The position numbers and the translations under genes were made by a program. 64,000 bases of DNA from Rhizobium mayense (lineage in GTDB: Bacteria > Pseudomonadota > Alphaproteobacteria > Rhizobiales > Rhizobiaceae), in contig NZ_JARFYM010000004.1 of the NCBI RefSeq assembly GCF_030272705.1, forward strand, positions 1 to 64,000, written 5' to 3'. Shown here in pieces: positions 49,233 through 58,492 of this stretch. Within the stretch, counting starts at the first letter, position 1, and the number at the start of each line of letters is the position of its first letter. The notes beneath the pieces were generated by a model, which was not told where the DNA came from, did no database searches, and worked only from the letters and a program-made list of their open reading frames with translations.

Positions 49233-50192
49233 TCAATTCATGGCCTCTTTGACAACCCGCCAGTTGGGGAGGCCATAGGGTTTGGGCCAAGGATAGAGCT
49301 CTTTGTCATTGAAATAGACAACGGCCGTCAGATTCGGAAATTCGGGATATCGCTTGGCGGCGTTCGCGGCCCAGTTGCCAACATATGTGGAATCCCCGTC
49401 ATAACCGAGCTCGGCCACGACGATGGGCTTGGCAAAGCCCTGGACCAGCCGGTATTTGGGCGCCAGCAGTTGCGCAAAGGTTCGGTCTGTGCCGAAATGA
49501 TCCTTGTCAAACTGCTGCAGGCCGAACACCGACAGGCCGATGACGTCGACGACATCATTCCCGGGATAGAACGCGGCAAGGCCAGGCTCGCCCTTGGGCG
49601 ACCACATAAATTTTGCCGATTTATCATGCTTGCGGCAAACGTCCACCATTCGCCGGTAGGCTGCGACGTAACTGCTGGGTTGCCAGTGCGACCAGCTAAA
49701 CCGGTTTTCGGTTTCGTCCATCTCCTGAGCCCAGCGGATGGTCACATCACTCTTAAGCGCAGCCGCGGTCGAGCAGACGGCAGCCATGTTGCTGTCGTAC
49801 TTGCCAGCGAGAATGCCTTCGAGCAGCTTCTCGGATGTCGTTCGCCAATCTGTCGACCAGGACCACGGCTCCACCGTAATCAGCAGCTTCCGTCCCCGCT
49901 TCTGGGCGTAGTCATCAGCGAGCGTCAAGGTTGAAAGATCGACATCCTCCCAAGGAAGGAAGACATGCTCGATCTTTGAGTTCGAGTCACTAGTGAAATC
50001 ACCGTGAGGATCATAGGCACCGAAAGTCACGGAGTCCGGACCGATTTTTGGCCGCTTGTCGGTTATCTGGTTGGCCTGAGCCGTTGCGCCAGTCGGGATT
50101 CCGCGGGGTATGCTTGCCGCCAGGATTGTTCCCGTCGTCGCCAAAGTTACAAATAGGGCGACCGCTGTTGCCTTGGTTTTCTTGTTGCTCAT
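49233..50192 (-). CDS. Secreted glycoside hydrolase, GH26 (beta-mannanase-like) family
   Basis: A 319-residue exported TIM-barrel hydrolase with a Sec signal (AVALFVTLATTGTILAA). The catalytic acid/base is the first Glu of RWAQEMDE (~residue 156), and the nucleophile the Glu of VVAELGYDG (~residue 265); WSPKGEP and VIGLSVFGLQQFD lie between. GH26 enzymes hydrolyse beta-mannans or beta-1,3/1,4 glucans. It is the last gene of a biosynthetic operon, 60 bp after the GT2 synthase, so it probably trims or releases the polymer in the periplasm, as cellulases do in cellulose operons. CAGGAGGAAGACCC precedes the ATG. Confidence 0.82.
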   Translation of the reverse strand: MSNKKTKATAVALFVTLATTGTILAASIPRGIPTGATAQANQITDKRPKIGPDSVTFGAYDPHGDFTSDSNSKIEHVFLPWEDVDLSTLTLADDYAQKRGRKLLITVEPWSWSTDWRTTSEKLLEGILAGKYDSNMAAVCSTAAALKSDVTIRWAQEMDETENRFSWSHWQPSSYVAAYRRMVDVCRKHDKSAKFMWSPKGEPGLAAFYPGNDVVDVIGLSVFGLQQFDKDHFGTDRTFAQLLAPKYRLVQGFAKPIVVAELGYDGDSTYVGNWAANAAKRYPEFPNLTAVVYFNDKELYPWPKPYGLPNWRVVKEAMN

Positions 50193-50252
50193 TGGGTCTT
50201 CCTCCTGTCAACAAAACACTGGTATCGTTTGCCTGCTCATCGGTTCCGATCC

Positions 50253-52118
50253 TCAGATCGGATCCGACGACTCTTCCTGCGAAAGCTCGCTGCCCGACAT
50301 GGCGGGCAACCAATGTGGATTGAACGTGAACCTGTGGAGGTCTTGCCTTCCAAAGCCGGCGCCGGCCACTGCATACGTCGTTTCATAAAGTCTCAGTCGC
50401 CCGGCGCCCCACGTCAGAGACACCAATCCTTCCGTTCCGCGTTCGACGGTGGCAAATCCCGGAGCAGCGATGAGGCAGAGGAGGCTCGCGGCCATAACCG
50501 GCCGGTACGAGCCTGCTCGAATCCTGACGACATTTTCCCGAGCGTGCTGGATGACGATTGTCAGCAACAAAAGGGTGTAGAGCACGGAATTGATAATTCC
50601 GAAGATATAGAAACCCCGCGTTTCGCCGGCGTTGTTCACGAGCAGAACGGGCGCCACGGAAGCGAGCGACAGAACGGCGTACGGTATCAGGACTCGCCAG
50701 GGCAGCGGATCCACTTCGGACGCGCCTTTGGGCGTGATGCGAAAGTCGACATAGGAGCCGGTCATCCAGTCCCTGACAGCAGCGACCGTGCCGGCCAACG
50801 CCCAAGGCCAGCGTGCGAAAAGGAAAAACACGGCCTCCCAGCTCAAAATCTTGGCATCGAACGGCCGGAATGAACCGGTGGCTCGCCAACGATAGGCCAG
50901 AACCGTCAACGTGGCAGAGAGCGGCGCGAAATGCGCAAGAAATTCGGGATAGCCCACCGCGGCAAAGTTCTGATGGAAGGCAAGCGCCAGAATTGGCATG
51001 ACGAACATTACGGCCATGAACAGCGCAAAAAGCGGATACCACAGCTGAGCGAACAGAAACTGGCACTTCAATCTCAGGGGCAAGCGCGAAAGGTAAATCG
51101 GCGTATATCGCAGCAGCAGCATGACAAGGCTGCGTGACCACTGAAATTCCTGAGTGATGAGGTCCGCAAATGTGCGGGGGCCGTCACCATGCGCTATGGC
51201 ATCAAGTGCGTGCACACCACGCCAGCCATTTGCGTTCATGATCAACGTTGTCGAATGGTCTTCCGCAAGTTCCGGTCCCAGTCCGCCAATTTCCTTGAGC
51301 GCGGCTGTGCGCACGGCGTAGTGCGATCCGATGCAAAGAGGGGCGAGCCCGTAATTGTAGCCGGCCTGGAGGGAGCCGTGCATGCTCGCCTCCGCGTAAA
51401 GCCGCCCGCGTGCAGCCCAGCTTTCCGATGCGTTACGATCGCAAATGCTCGGCGCGGAGACGTAACCGACAGAGGGGTCGCCAAAGGGGCGCAGCATTTC
51501 GACGAGATAGCCGGGTTCCGGAACATGGTCCGCATCGAGCTGCACGACGAAATCGTAGCGCTCATAGCCGTAGTGATCGTAGAAAAAGGCAAGATTGCCC
51601 TCTTTGCATCGCGTGCGGCGTGGCCAACTTGTACGGTGATAATCCGGCCTGTTCTTTCGTGTCGAAACCAGGACGCCGCGCTGTTGGCACCAGTTCAAGG
51701 TCTCTGGGCTCGGATCTTCGTCCGCAAGCCATGTGTCGTGCGGAAATGCCTGATCGAGCATCGCCTGCAACGTCGTTGCCACGACGGAAAAAGGCTCGGA
51801 CGGCGCTTTGGTCACAACCATGGCGACGCGGCTGCCGACTGGCAGCTTCAACGGTCCGCTGGGTTTGCGCGCGCGATAGAATATTGCAATGAAATAGGCC
51901 GGCAGAAGGGTGACCCACGCCAATATCGCTGTGACCAGGGTGAAGCGCCAGAAGCCGATATAATGCTCCGGCTTCAGCCACCAGGCCCAGAAATAAACAA
52001 GCATTGCCAGCCAGATTGCAGCACCGACAAGATATTCCCTGCGGCACCGACCTTCGAGAACCGGGACCTGTGAGGGTCCAGCGGCATCCAGTGCGATTTT
52101 GTCAGCAAAATCCGTCAT
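50253..52118 (-). CDS. Membrane glycosyltransferase family 2 (cellulose synthase-like) polysaccharide synthase
   Basis: A 621-residue processive GT2. Two N-terminal membrane helices (residues ~28-85) precede the cytoplasmic catalytic domain: first Asp region LADEDPSPE, QLDADHVPEPGYL (DxD), ELAEDHSTTL (catalytic base Asp) and EFQWSRSLV (the Q-x-x-R-W-like site, here QFQWSR with W before S-R). About five more membrane segments follow after residue 340. No PilZ domain is visible. It overlaps galE by 4 nt. Together with a UXS-like enzyme, GalE and a GH26 hydrolase it should build and export a beta-linked heteropolymer, perhaps glucomannan-like; that identity is inference. Confidence 0.88.
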   Translation of the reverse strand: MTDFADKIALDAAGPSQVPVLEGRCRREYLVGAAIWLAMLVYFWAWWLKPEHYIGFWRFTLVTAILAWVTLLPAYFIAIFYRARKPSGPLKLPVGSRVAMVVTKAPSEPFSVVATTLQAMLDQAFPHDTWLADEDPSPETLNWCQQRGVLVSTRKNRPDYHRTSWPRRTRCKEGNLAFFYDHYGYERYDFVVQLDADHVPEPGYLVEMLRPFGDPSVGYVSAPSICDRNASESWAARGRLYAEASMHGSLQAGYNYGLAPLCIGSHYAVRTAALKEIGGLGPELAEDHSTTLIMNANGWRGVHALDAIAHGDGPRTFADLITQEFQWSRSLVMLLLRYTPIYLSRLPLRLKCQFLFAQLWYPLFALFMAVMFVMPILALAFHQNFAAVGYPEFLAHFAPLSATLTVLAYRWRATGSFRPFDAKILSWEAVFFLFARWPWALAGTVAAVRDWMTGSYVDFRITPKGASEVDPLPWRVLIPYAVLSLASVAPVLLVNNAGETRGFYIFGIINSVLYTLLLLTIVIQHARENVVRIRAGSYRPVMAASLLCLIAAPGFATVERGTEGLVSLTWGAGRLRLYETTYAVAGAGFGRQDLHRFTFNPHWLPAMSGSELSQEESSDPI

Positions 52119-53101
52119 GCCCGCGACTCCAAGCCAAAGAAGGGAGCGGCAGTGCGGATGATCGTGTCGATGTCGGAATATTCCGGCGAGAAGCCGAGCG
52201 TCTCCCGCGCAAAGGCCGGATCGGTATAGAGAGCCGGCGGGTCGCCGGCCCGTCGTGAATGCATTTCAACCGGCACTTCGCGGCCGGTCACCCGAGCGAT
52301 GGCCTTCAGGATTTCGCCTATCGACAAGCCGTGACCGGTTCCGAGATTGACTGCGAGGTTCTGGCCGCCGTTGATGAGATGTTCAAGCGCCAGAACATGG
52401 GCACGCGCCAAATCCGTTACATGGATATAGTCGCGGATGCAGGTTCCGTCTTCCGTGTCGTAGTCGTCGCCGAAAACGCCGAGATGCGAGATTGCCCCGC
52501 CGGCCGCGAGCAGTGCTCTTGGAATGAGATGCGTCTCCGGCTCATGCCATTCGCCGAGCTCGCCATCCGGGTCGGCCCCGCAGGCGTTGAAATACCGCAG
52601 CGCAACATATTTCATGTCATAGGCCGTCGCGTAATCCCGCATGACCTGCTCGGCAATGAGCTTTGTCCTGCCATAGGGATTGATCGGCCGCTGCGCCGTT
52701 GTCTCCGTTATCGGGAGAACCTGCGGAGTGCCATAGGTCGCGCAGCTCGACGAGAATATGATCTTGTCGATTTCGGCATGACGGCAAGCATCCAGGAGGG
52801 ATAGCGTGCCGATGACATTGTTCCGGTAGTATTTGGCGGGGTCTTCGACGGATTCTCCGACATAGGCGGATGCGGCAAAATGCACGACCGCATCCGGCTT
52901 GTATTGCATGAGGGTCCGCGTCAGGTCGCTCGTATCGAGGATGTCGCCGTGCACGAACGGCCCCCAGCGCACTGAAGAGCGATGTCCCGTGACCAGATTA
53001 TCGAAGACAATCGGCTCGATATTGTTTGAGTGAAGGAGCTTTGCCGTGTGGCTGCCGATATATCCGGCGCCACCAGCTACCAGAACTTTTCGTTGCCACA
53101 T
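52115..53101 (-). CDS. galE: UDP-glucose 4-epimerase
   Basis: A 328-residue extended SDR. VLVAGGAGYIGSHTAKLL is the NAD motif; FSSSCATYGTPQ holds the catalytic Ser/Thr region, NPYGRTKLIAE the Tyr-Lys pair; RDYIHVTDLARAH and YTDPAFARETLGF are typical GalE segments. It interconverts UDP-glucose and UDP-galactose to supply polymer building blocks. The ATG at 53101 overlaps the upstream stop by one base (TGATG), so coupling decides this start over a slightly longer frame. Confidence 0.92.
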   Translation of the reverse strand: MWQRKVLVAGGAGYIGSHTAKLLHSNNIEPIVFDNLVTGHRSSVRWGPFVHGDILDTSDLTRTLMQYKPDAVVHFAASAYVGESVEDPAKYYRNNVIGTLSLLDACRHAEIDKIIFSSSCATYGTPQVLPITETTAQRPINPYGRTKLIAEQVMRDYATAYDMKYVALRYFNACGADPDGELGEWHEPETHLIPRALLAAGGAISHLGVFGDDYDTEDGTCIRDYIHVTDLARAHVLALEHLINGGQNLAVNLGTGHGLSIGEILKAIARVTGREVPVEMHSRRAGDPPALYTDPAFARETLGFSPEYSDIDTIIRTAAPFFGLESRA

Positions 53102-54150
53102 CACGCGGTCCCCACCCATTCATGCGCTTCTACGGTCAGGAGGCGATCGAAATAGCAGATCGTCTTTTCCAGGCCGGTGGATAGCGGCACCAACGGCTGC
53201 CAGCCCAATTTGTGCTGCGCGAGCGATATGTCGGGACGGCGTTGCTGCGGATCGTCTTTGGGCAACGGCTTATGGATGGTCTTCGAGCGTGAGCCGGTCA
53301 GTTTGATCACCTGCTCGGCAAGCTCCAGAATGGTGAATTCGCCAGGATTTCCGAGATTGACGGGCCCGGTGAATGACGGGTCAGTCGCCATCAATTGCAG
53401 AAAGCCCTCGATGAGATCATCGACAAAGCAGAACGAGCGCGTCTGCGAGCCATCGCCATAGATGGTTATGTCCTGGCCCTTCAGCGCCTGCACGACGAAG
53501 TTTGAAACCACGCGACCGTCGTCAGGACGCATGTGGGGGCCATAGGTATTGAAAATGCGCGCGATTTTGATCTCGACGTCGTATCTCTGATGAAAATCAT
53601 AGAACAGCGTTTCGGCACTGCGCTTGCCCTCGTCATAGCAGGACCGAGGACCAAACGGGTTCACGTTCCCCCAATAACCCTCAACCTGTGGATGTACAAG
53701 CGGATCGCCGTATACTTCCGACGTAGAGGCTTGGAAGATGCGGGCACCGGTGCGCGCAGCCAGTTCCAGCAAATTGAGCGCACCGAAGACGGATGTCTTC
53801 ATCGTATGCACCGGATCAGCCTGGTAGTGGGGAGGCGACGCCGGGCAGGCAAGGTTGTAGATCTCATCGACTTCGATATCGATCGGATCGACGACGTCAT
53901 GCTTTATGACGCTGAAGCGCTTGAAGTTCCGCAGATGACTGATGTTACGCTCCAGTCCCGTCGAGAAATTGTCGACACAGATGACTGTGTGCCCCAGTTT
54001 GAGGAGGCGTTCGCAAAGATGAGACCCAAGAAAACCGGCGCCACCGGCGACCATAATGTGGCGAGCCTGTTGTTTTGAGCGGAGGATGCGTATTTCGCTA
54101 ATGAGCGTATCAGTATTGATGCGGTTATTGATCGGACGCATGACTTTCAT
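53101..54150 (-). CDS. UDP-glucuronate decarboxylase-like NAD-dependent epimerase (UXS family)
   Basis: A 349-residue extended [23 protein letters not shown] is the NAD motif (residues ~31-50), [34 protein letters not shown], the catalytic Tyr-Lys in [11 protein letters not shown] and [19 protein letters not shown] are UXS/dTDP-glucose-dehydratase markers. Expected reaction is UDP-glucuronate to UDP-xylose, or a related NDP-sugar conversion. The 30-residue extension before the Rossmann fold is not conserved-looking, so a start inside it is possible. First gene of the polysaccharide operon; the 49-bp element copy B lies about 130 bp upstream. Confidence 0.88.
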   Translation of the reverse strand: MKVMRPINNRINTDTLISEIRILRSKQQARHIMVAGGAGFLGSHLCERLLKLGHTVICVDNFSTGLERNISHLRNFKRFSVIKHDVVDPIDIEVDEIYNLACPASPPHYQADPVHTMKTSVFGALNLLELAARTGARIFQASTSEVYGDPLVHPQVEGYWGNVNPFGPRSCYDEGKRSAETLFYDFHQRYDVEIKIARIFNTYGPHMRPDDGRVVSNFVVQALKGQDITIYGDGSQTRSFCFVDDLIEGFLQLMATDPSFTGPVNLGNPGEFTILELAEQVIKLTGSRSKTIHKPLPKDDPQQRRPDISLAQHKLGWQPLVPLSTGLEKTICYFDRLLTVEAHEWVGTA

Positions 54151-54276
54151 TGATCTAGCCCCGAAGTCTGCCTATTCTTTGCCGATTGAAAGCACACTTG
54201 TGGCGTGCAAAACCGGATCAAAGCGTTGTATTCGGCGTTGTTATGATTGTTTTTTTATACTTTCTTAAATTCTAAC

Positions 54277-54325
54277 TGTCGTTAGACGCGAATCCTGAAA
54301 TTTGCCGTAGCGTCCATATTTGCGA
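54277..54325. repeat. 49-bp dispersed element, copy B
   Basis: Matches copy A (6263-6311) at 43 of 49 positions without gaps; the six differences are scattered. Here it directly adjoins the truncated side of the IS481-like fragment and lies about 130 bp before the UXS-like gene. In the same relative position, copy A precedes another leftward gene by about 100 bp. Confidence 0.7.
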
Positions 54326-54350
54326 CAGCATCTCTTGCCGATCGCGATTT

Positions 54351-54538
54351 TGAGAGGACCGCCAAGTGCCGATCTTTCGGCCCGGTCGGCGGACCAACGA
54401 TGTCTGCTTTTTCCATTTGGCGGCGGTCTTTTGATCGATCCCATGCCGTGTCGAAAGCGCCTCACGCTCTCTTCACTATTTTGTATTGCTCGACGAATTG
54501 CCTTGCGTCGTGGCGCTCCCATGCAGAACATCGGCCAT
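54351..54538 (-). pseudogene. IS481-family transposase remnant (N-terminal HTH, several frameshifts)
   Basis: Reading the minus strand in three frames restores the N-terminus of an IS481/IS3-like transposase: MADVLHGSATT, then IRRAIQNSEESVR, then ALSTRHGIDQKTAAKWKKQT, then PPTGPKDRHLAVLS. Each switch needs a small indel, so the gene is dead; the rest of the transposase is missing. GGAGGAATTCACC still precedes the ATG at 54538. The motif HGIDQKTxAKWKK is the helix-turn-helix of this family. Confidence 0.8.
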
Positions 54539-54745
54539 GGTGAATTCCTCCAAGATCGCGAGAGGATTGCACCATCAAACATTGGCATCGAACATCAACG
54601 CAGAGATTCAACTCGTCACAGCGATGCGCGCCACCTGTCTACTTGACCCACAGGTTTTCCATGTCCGCATCGAAATTATCCTGTCCACGGCCTGCATTCG
54701 CAGGCTTACTGAAATAAGATCAATGTTGCAGGTAAAGGAAAGCCG

Positions 54746-56101
54746 ATGAAAAAATCAGCTATCGCTGCTCTTCCGCTCACACTCGCCATGATAATGTTTG
54801 CGGCAGATGCCAGGGCTGATGATACGGCACCGCCAAACTACGCTGCGACGACGCTCACCGGCGATTGGCATGGCTATCGCAACTGGCTGCGGGACCAGGG
54901 TGTTACTTTCACGATGTCGCAAACCAGCGACGTGCTCGGTAATGTATCGGGCGGTGTGAGAAGGGGAGTTGCCTATGACGGTGTCTTCCAATTGCAGGGC
55001 GACTTCGACATGGGCCGGTTGGCAGGCTGGACCGGCGGCAGCATTCATATTTCTGGCTATGCGATCCAGGGCCAGGGCCTGTCCGGAAAGGATATAGGCA
55101 ATCTTCTGACCGTGACGTCGGTGGAGGCTGATCCTGGCGTCAGGCTTGGAGAATTTTACATCTCGCAGAGTCTTATGAATAGCAAGGTGACGGTGAAGGT
55201 CGGCCAAATATTGGCGGACCAGAACTTCGCGATCAGCAATACCGCAAGTCTTTTCGTCAACTCGACATTCGGATGGCCCGGCATTTTCGCGGCAGATCTT
55301 CCCGGGGGAGGCCCGGCATATCCATTTGCCGTTCCGGGCGCCCAGATCATCGTCAAGCCTGACGATGCTTGGACGTTGCAGGCCGCCGTCTTCAATGGGA
55401 GTCCAACCGGGTCGGACCCGAACGGCAATGCCAACGGATTGGGATTTCCAATTAGCGATGGCGTGCTCGCAATTGCAGAAGCGGCTTATGCCTATATGCC
55501 GGGGAAAGGTGATCCCGGCTTGCCGGGCACATATAAGATCGGCGCCTGGTACAATTCAGAGAAGTTTGACAGTCTTTCCACCGCATCGAACGGTGTTTCC
55601 TTGGCCGATCCTTCGTCGAGCGGGACCCCTCGTCGGCTCTCCGGCAATTTTGCGGTATATGGCGTTGTCGATCAGACCCTTTGGCAAGAGCCAGGTAGTA
55701 CAGACAACGGCCTTAATGGATTTGTCCGTCTGGCGGTTGCGCCCCAGCAGGAGCGCAATAGCATGAACTGGTATGTCGATATGGGTCTTGCCTATAAAGG
55801 GCTTTTGCCGGGGCGTGACGATGACACCGCGGGAGTCAGCTTTGCTTATGCCAGCATGAGTTCGGGCATGTCGGACCTGGTAAAGGCCGAGAATGCCTTC
55901 ACCGGAACATCGCAGCCGGTGCCGAGTTCCGAAGCTGTAATCGAAACTACATATCAGGCCGCCGTCACGCCATGGCTGTCGGCCCAGCCCTTCTTTCAAT
56001 ATGTCATACGACCCGGCGGCAACGCAGCCGATCCCAACAAGCCCAATTCACGGATACAGAATGCAGCGATTTTTGGCCTCAGAGCCGTAGCAACGTTCTG
56101 A
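54746..56101 (+). CDS. OprB-family carbohydrate-selective porin
   Basis: A 451-residue outer-membrane beta-barrel. A Sec signal (ends ADARAD) is followed by LTGDWHGYRNWLRDQGVTF, the conserved OprB start, a glycine/aromatic-rich series of strands, KVGQILADQNFA, FGWPGIFAADLPGGGPAYP and a final aromatic-terminated strand ending VATF. OprB porins pass glucose and other sugars. AGGTAAAGGAAAGCC precedes the ATG. It stands between the IS remnant and an AraC gene transcribed toward it. The many sugar transporters nearby make a carbohydrate role fitting, although the regulator is not proven. Confidence 0.9.
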   Translation: MKKSAIAALPLTLAMIMFAADARADDTAPPNYAATTLTGDWHGYRNWLRDQGVTFTMSQTSDVLGNVSGGVRRGVAYDGVFQLQGDFDMGRLAGWTGGSIHISGYAIQGQGLSGKDIGNLLTVTSVEADPGVRLGEFYISQSLMNSKVTVKVGQILADQNFAISNTASLFVNSTFGWPGIFAADLPGGGPAYPFAVPGAQIIVKPDDAWTLQAAVFNGSPTGSDPNGNANGLGFPISDGVLAIAEAAYAYMPGKGDPGLPGTYKIGAWYNSEKFDSLSTASNGVSLADPSSSGTPRRLSGNFAVYGVVDQTLWQEPGSTDNGLNGFVRLAVAPQQERNSMNWYVDMGLAYKGLLPGRDDDTAGVSFAYASMSSGMSDLVKAENAFTGTSQPVPSSEAVIETTYQAAVTPWLSAQPFFQYVIRPGGNAADPNKPNSRIQNAAIFGLRAVATF

Positions 56102-56374
56102 GATGGCTGACGGAAACCTCGTCGCCAGTTCGGCCCCATATGACCAATTGCCGATGTCACGCTTAGATGGCGCGGCGAATGGTTCGCAAGTAAGCCTCCG
56201 CAGGATGACATGGAGGCTTGGTGTCATCTCGGTCTCGACACTGAAGACTGCATCCATTGATGTGCCAGGCCTCTCAACCCCGACGGCGGGCTTGCGAGAC
56301 GCAAGCGGTCGGCCGCCTATGGCAGCCCCTTAAGGAGGCACCCCTGCCAGGCATTGACCGTCGATGCGCTTGCA

Positions 56375-57514
56375 TCAATGTCCGAGGGAATTGAGCCAGT
56401 TGCCAAATGGGTTTGAGCTGTCTTTCACATCCACGGATGAAACTGTCCGAGCGAGAAAAGCCGGCGCCGCGACGTTTCGAGCCTCGCGAGGCGTATAACC
56501 AAATTCCTTGCTGAACGCCCGGCTGAAGTGAGCCGCGGAGGTAAAACCGACAGCGGTGGCAATCTCCAGGATCTGCTGCCGGTTCACCGTGTCGCTCAGA
56601 GCGACATGTGCCGAAAAAAGGCGACGCTTCTGTATATAGTGAAGGACACCGCCGCTCGACTCGAACAACTGGTAAAGTCGAGTGCGCGAAATGCCGAGTT
56701 CTCGGCTTATTGTGTCGGGCGTGAGATTCTGCGAACCCAAATTTTGCTGAACGAAACGGCGCACCCGCTCCATCAGGGCTAAATTGCTCTGTGCCTTTTC
56801 AGGACCAGAGCTTCCCGCCGGCGACGATAGACATGTGACCAGCATATCGCGCGTTGTTTGGACAACACGGGGAAGATCCGGCGCGGTCATGCTGGCCAGT
56901 TTTGCCTCGAGGCTGCCAAGGTAGTCGATCAGAAGGTTAATATAGGTATCGGAGAATACCATGTTATTTTTAATGTCGTTGACCGCGGTCGTGTCCAGAA
57001 ACAGCTCCCGCGGCAGGTAAAATGACAGACTTTGTGAGTCCGTCGCTCTTCCTCTAAAAGGATGTCCCAGAGACCTCAACTCGACTTTTCCCGGCCCACC
57101 CTCCGAGACTTTACCGTCGACCTCGGTCCAGCTTCGGCCGCTGCGCAGCAATACGACATGCCAATGGTCGATTGAATTTGATCGCAGCTTTGCCGCCGAA
57201 CGCACGTAGGAATGCGCAGGCACCGACTGCTGGACGACAAGCATGCCCCCAAGATTCCAAGCCGTGTGATCGGCCGGAAAGCCAGCGTCATCCGATGCAC
57301 CGTCCGGCAATCGGATATCGATCAAAGGCGCCAAATACGCCTGCCAGGCTGCAAATTGATCGCTCAACGGCAAGCCGCGCGTAGAAAACCGCAGAGGTTC
57401 CAAGGCCGGAGGCAAAGGCGGACTTGCTTCCTGGGCAGTGTCCGATGACCGGGGCCAACGCCGGCGTTCGACGGGAACTGGTGGCGAATGCCCATTCTGT
57501 GGCGAGTCAGGCAA
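56375..57514 (-). CDS. AraC-family transcriptional regulator
   Basis: A 379-residue regulator. An AraC-binding-like N-terminal sensory domain (about residues 40-235) with DHWHVVLLRSGRSWTEVDGK and LSFYLPRELF precedes the two-HTH C-terminal domain from ~250: TISRELGISRTRLYQLFESS (first HTH) and ILEIATAVGFTSAAHFSRAF plus FGYTPREAR (second). A TTG start at 57514 with GAGGA before it is used. The proline-rich first 35 residues look poorly conserved. A 9-bp inverted repeat at 57569-57592 is upstream. Targets may include itself, the porin or the DUF995 gene. Confidence 0.88.
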   Translation of the reverse strand: MPDSPQNGHSPPVPVERRRWPRSSDTAQEASPPLPPALEPLRFSTRGLPLSDQFAAWQAYLAPLIDIRLPDGASDDAGFPADHTAWNLGGMLVVQQSVPAHSYVRSAAKLRSNSIDHWHVVLLRSGRSWTEVDGKVSEGGPGKVELRSLGHPFRGRATDSQSLSFYLPRELFLDTTAVNDIKNNMVFSDTYINLLIDYLGSLEAKLASMTAPDLPRVVQTTRDMLVTCLSSPAGSSGPEKAQSNLALMERVRRFVQQNLGSQNLTPDTISRELGISRTRLYQLFESSGGVLHYIQKRRLFSAHVALSDTVNRQQILEIATAVGFTSAAHFSRAFSKEFGYTPREARNVAAPAFLARTVSSVDVKDSSNPFGNWLNSLGH

Positions 57515-57568
57515 AATTTCCTCACAGCAATCAATGGGTTATTTGTACCACCCTAAGTTTCTATAAGC

Positions 57569-57592
57569 AAACAATTTAAAACCAAATTGTTT
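57569..57592. promoter_or_regulatory. AAACAATTT-N6-AAATTGTTT inverted repeat before the AraC gene
   Basis: Perfect 9-bp arms with a 6-nt spacer, 55 nt upstream of the AraC start codon, in the 312-bp region between the AraC and DUF995 genes. AT-rich and symmetrical; either an operator for the AraC protein or for a nucleoid-type regulator such as MucR/Ros. Nothing else recognisable lies in this intergenic region. Confidence 0.5.
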
Positions 57593-57826
57593 ATGATTGA
57601 TAATTCATACATCCATGCAATCTTGCGGCGAAACGAAAGTGCCCTCCGGTCGCCAGGAATGTTTTGCAGCAGCGCCGTTGCCTCGTGGCAGGCCGTAAAA
57701 ATCAGCCGCTTGCAAGATCAACCACAAGCTGCTCAAATTAGCGAACGGCAAAATACCGCAATTGTCCCAATGCCAATCTATCGCCAATCATTCGCCGGCT
57801 GAGATTCAACAGACAGGAGGGAATCG

Positions 57827-58339
57827 ATGACTGCATTCCGAACGCTGTTACTATTGTGTATCTTCGGCGCGATCAGCACGAGTGCGATTGCCGCCAATAC
57901 TGTTCACGGCACAATGTCAAAACCGCCGGCCAAGTCGGTACAAATGACCGCCGAGGAGGTGTTTCAGCTCTATTACAATCGCACCTGGATCTGGAAGAAT
58001 GGCGCAGGCTATTTTGCAGCAAAACAGCGCGACTTTAGAGCTTGGTCCGGTGAGGGAACGGGTTCCGTCGGTGTTGGGCATTGGTTTACAACCGACACAG
58101 GCAAGCTTTGTTTCAGGGCGACATGGTACGCGCAGACAGGAAGCGCCCCGGCACTGACGTGTTTCAGTCATCGAAAAAGAGGCAACGTCATTTTCCAGAA
58201 GCGCGAACCGGACGGAGATTGGTATGCATTCAAGACAACTCCTGCCAAAGCCGACGATGAATACCTCAAGGTACGGCCCGGCGACCACGCAACCGCTGGA
58301 TACAAGCGCATGCGGCTAAAGCTATCGCAAGGCAAGTAG
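57827..58339 (+). CDS. Secreted DUF995-like protein
   Basis: A 170-residue exported protein with a Sec signal (LLLLCIFGAISTSAIAA). The mature part shows MTAEEVFQLYYNRTWIWKNG, AAKQRDFRAWSGEG, the ASxG-like GSVGVGHWFTTDTGKLCFRA and FKTTPAKADDEY, the pattern of DUF995 proteins of Rhizobiaceae. Two Cys (in KLCFRA and LTCFSH) may pair. In some rhizobia DUF995 proteins are tied to exopolysaccharide/biofilm functions, but no activity is known. ACAGGAGGGAATCG is an excellent ribosome-binding site for the ATG at 57827. Confidence 0.82.
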   Translation: MTAFRTLLLLCIFGAISTSAIAANTVHGTMSKPPAKSVQMTAEEVFQLYYNRTWIWKNGAGYFAAKQRDFRAWSGEGTGSVGVGHWFTTDTGKLCFRATWYAQTGSAPALTCFSHRKRGNVIFQKREPDGDWYAFKTTPAKADDEYLKVRPGDHATAGYKRMRLKLSQGK

Positions 58340-58492
58340 GCCAAAGCATTCTCGCAAGGAACATTTTGCTGGCCGACCGGCCGCTTGCGTTTATGCTGAC
58401 TTAAGGATCGAACAGACGGCCTCTTCAGCTCAGGTTCCGTACTCCTTGCGGCTCCGACCCGATGTTCAAGACCGCGAGATGAGGAAAGCCGC

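Larger units (their letters stand above)
54151..54745. other. 595-bp gene-poor region with repeat copy B and an IS remnant
   Basis: Between the polysaccharide operon and the porin gene. It contains an AT-rich promoter-like stretch (54240-54275), the 49-bp repeat (54277-54325), a frameshifted IS481-type transposase fragment (54351-54538) and the leader of the porin gene. The IS fragment suggests the two flanking modules were joined by insertion or deletion. Confidence 0.7.
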
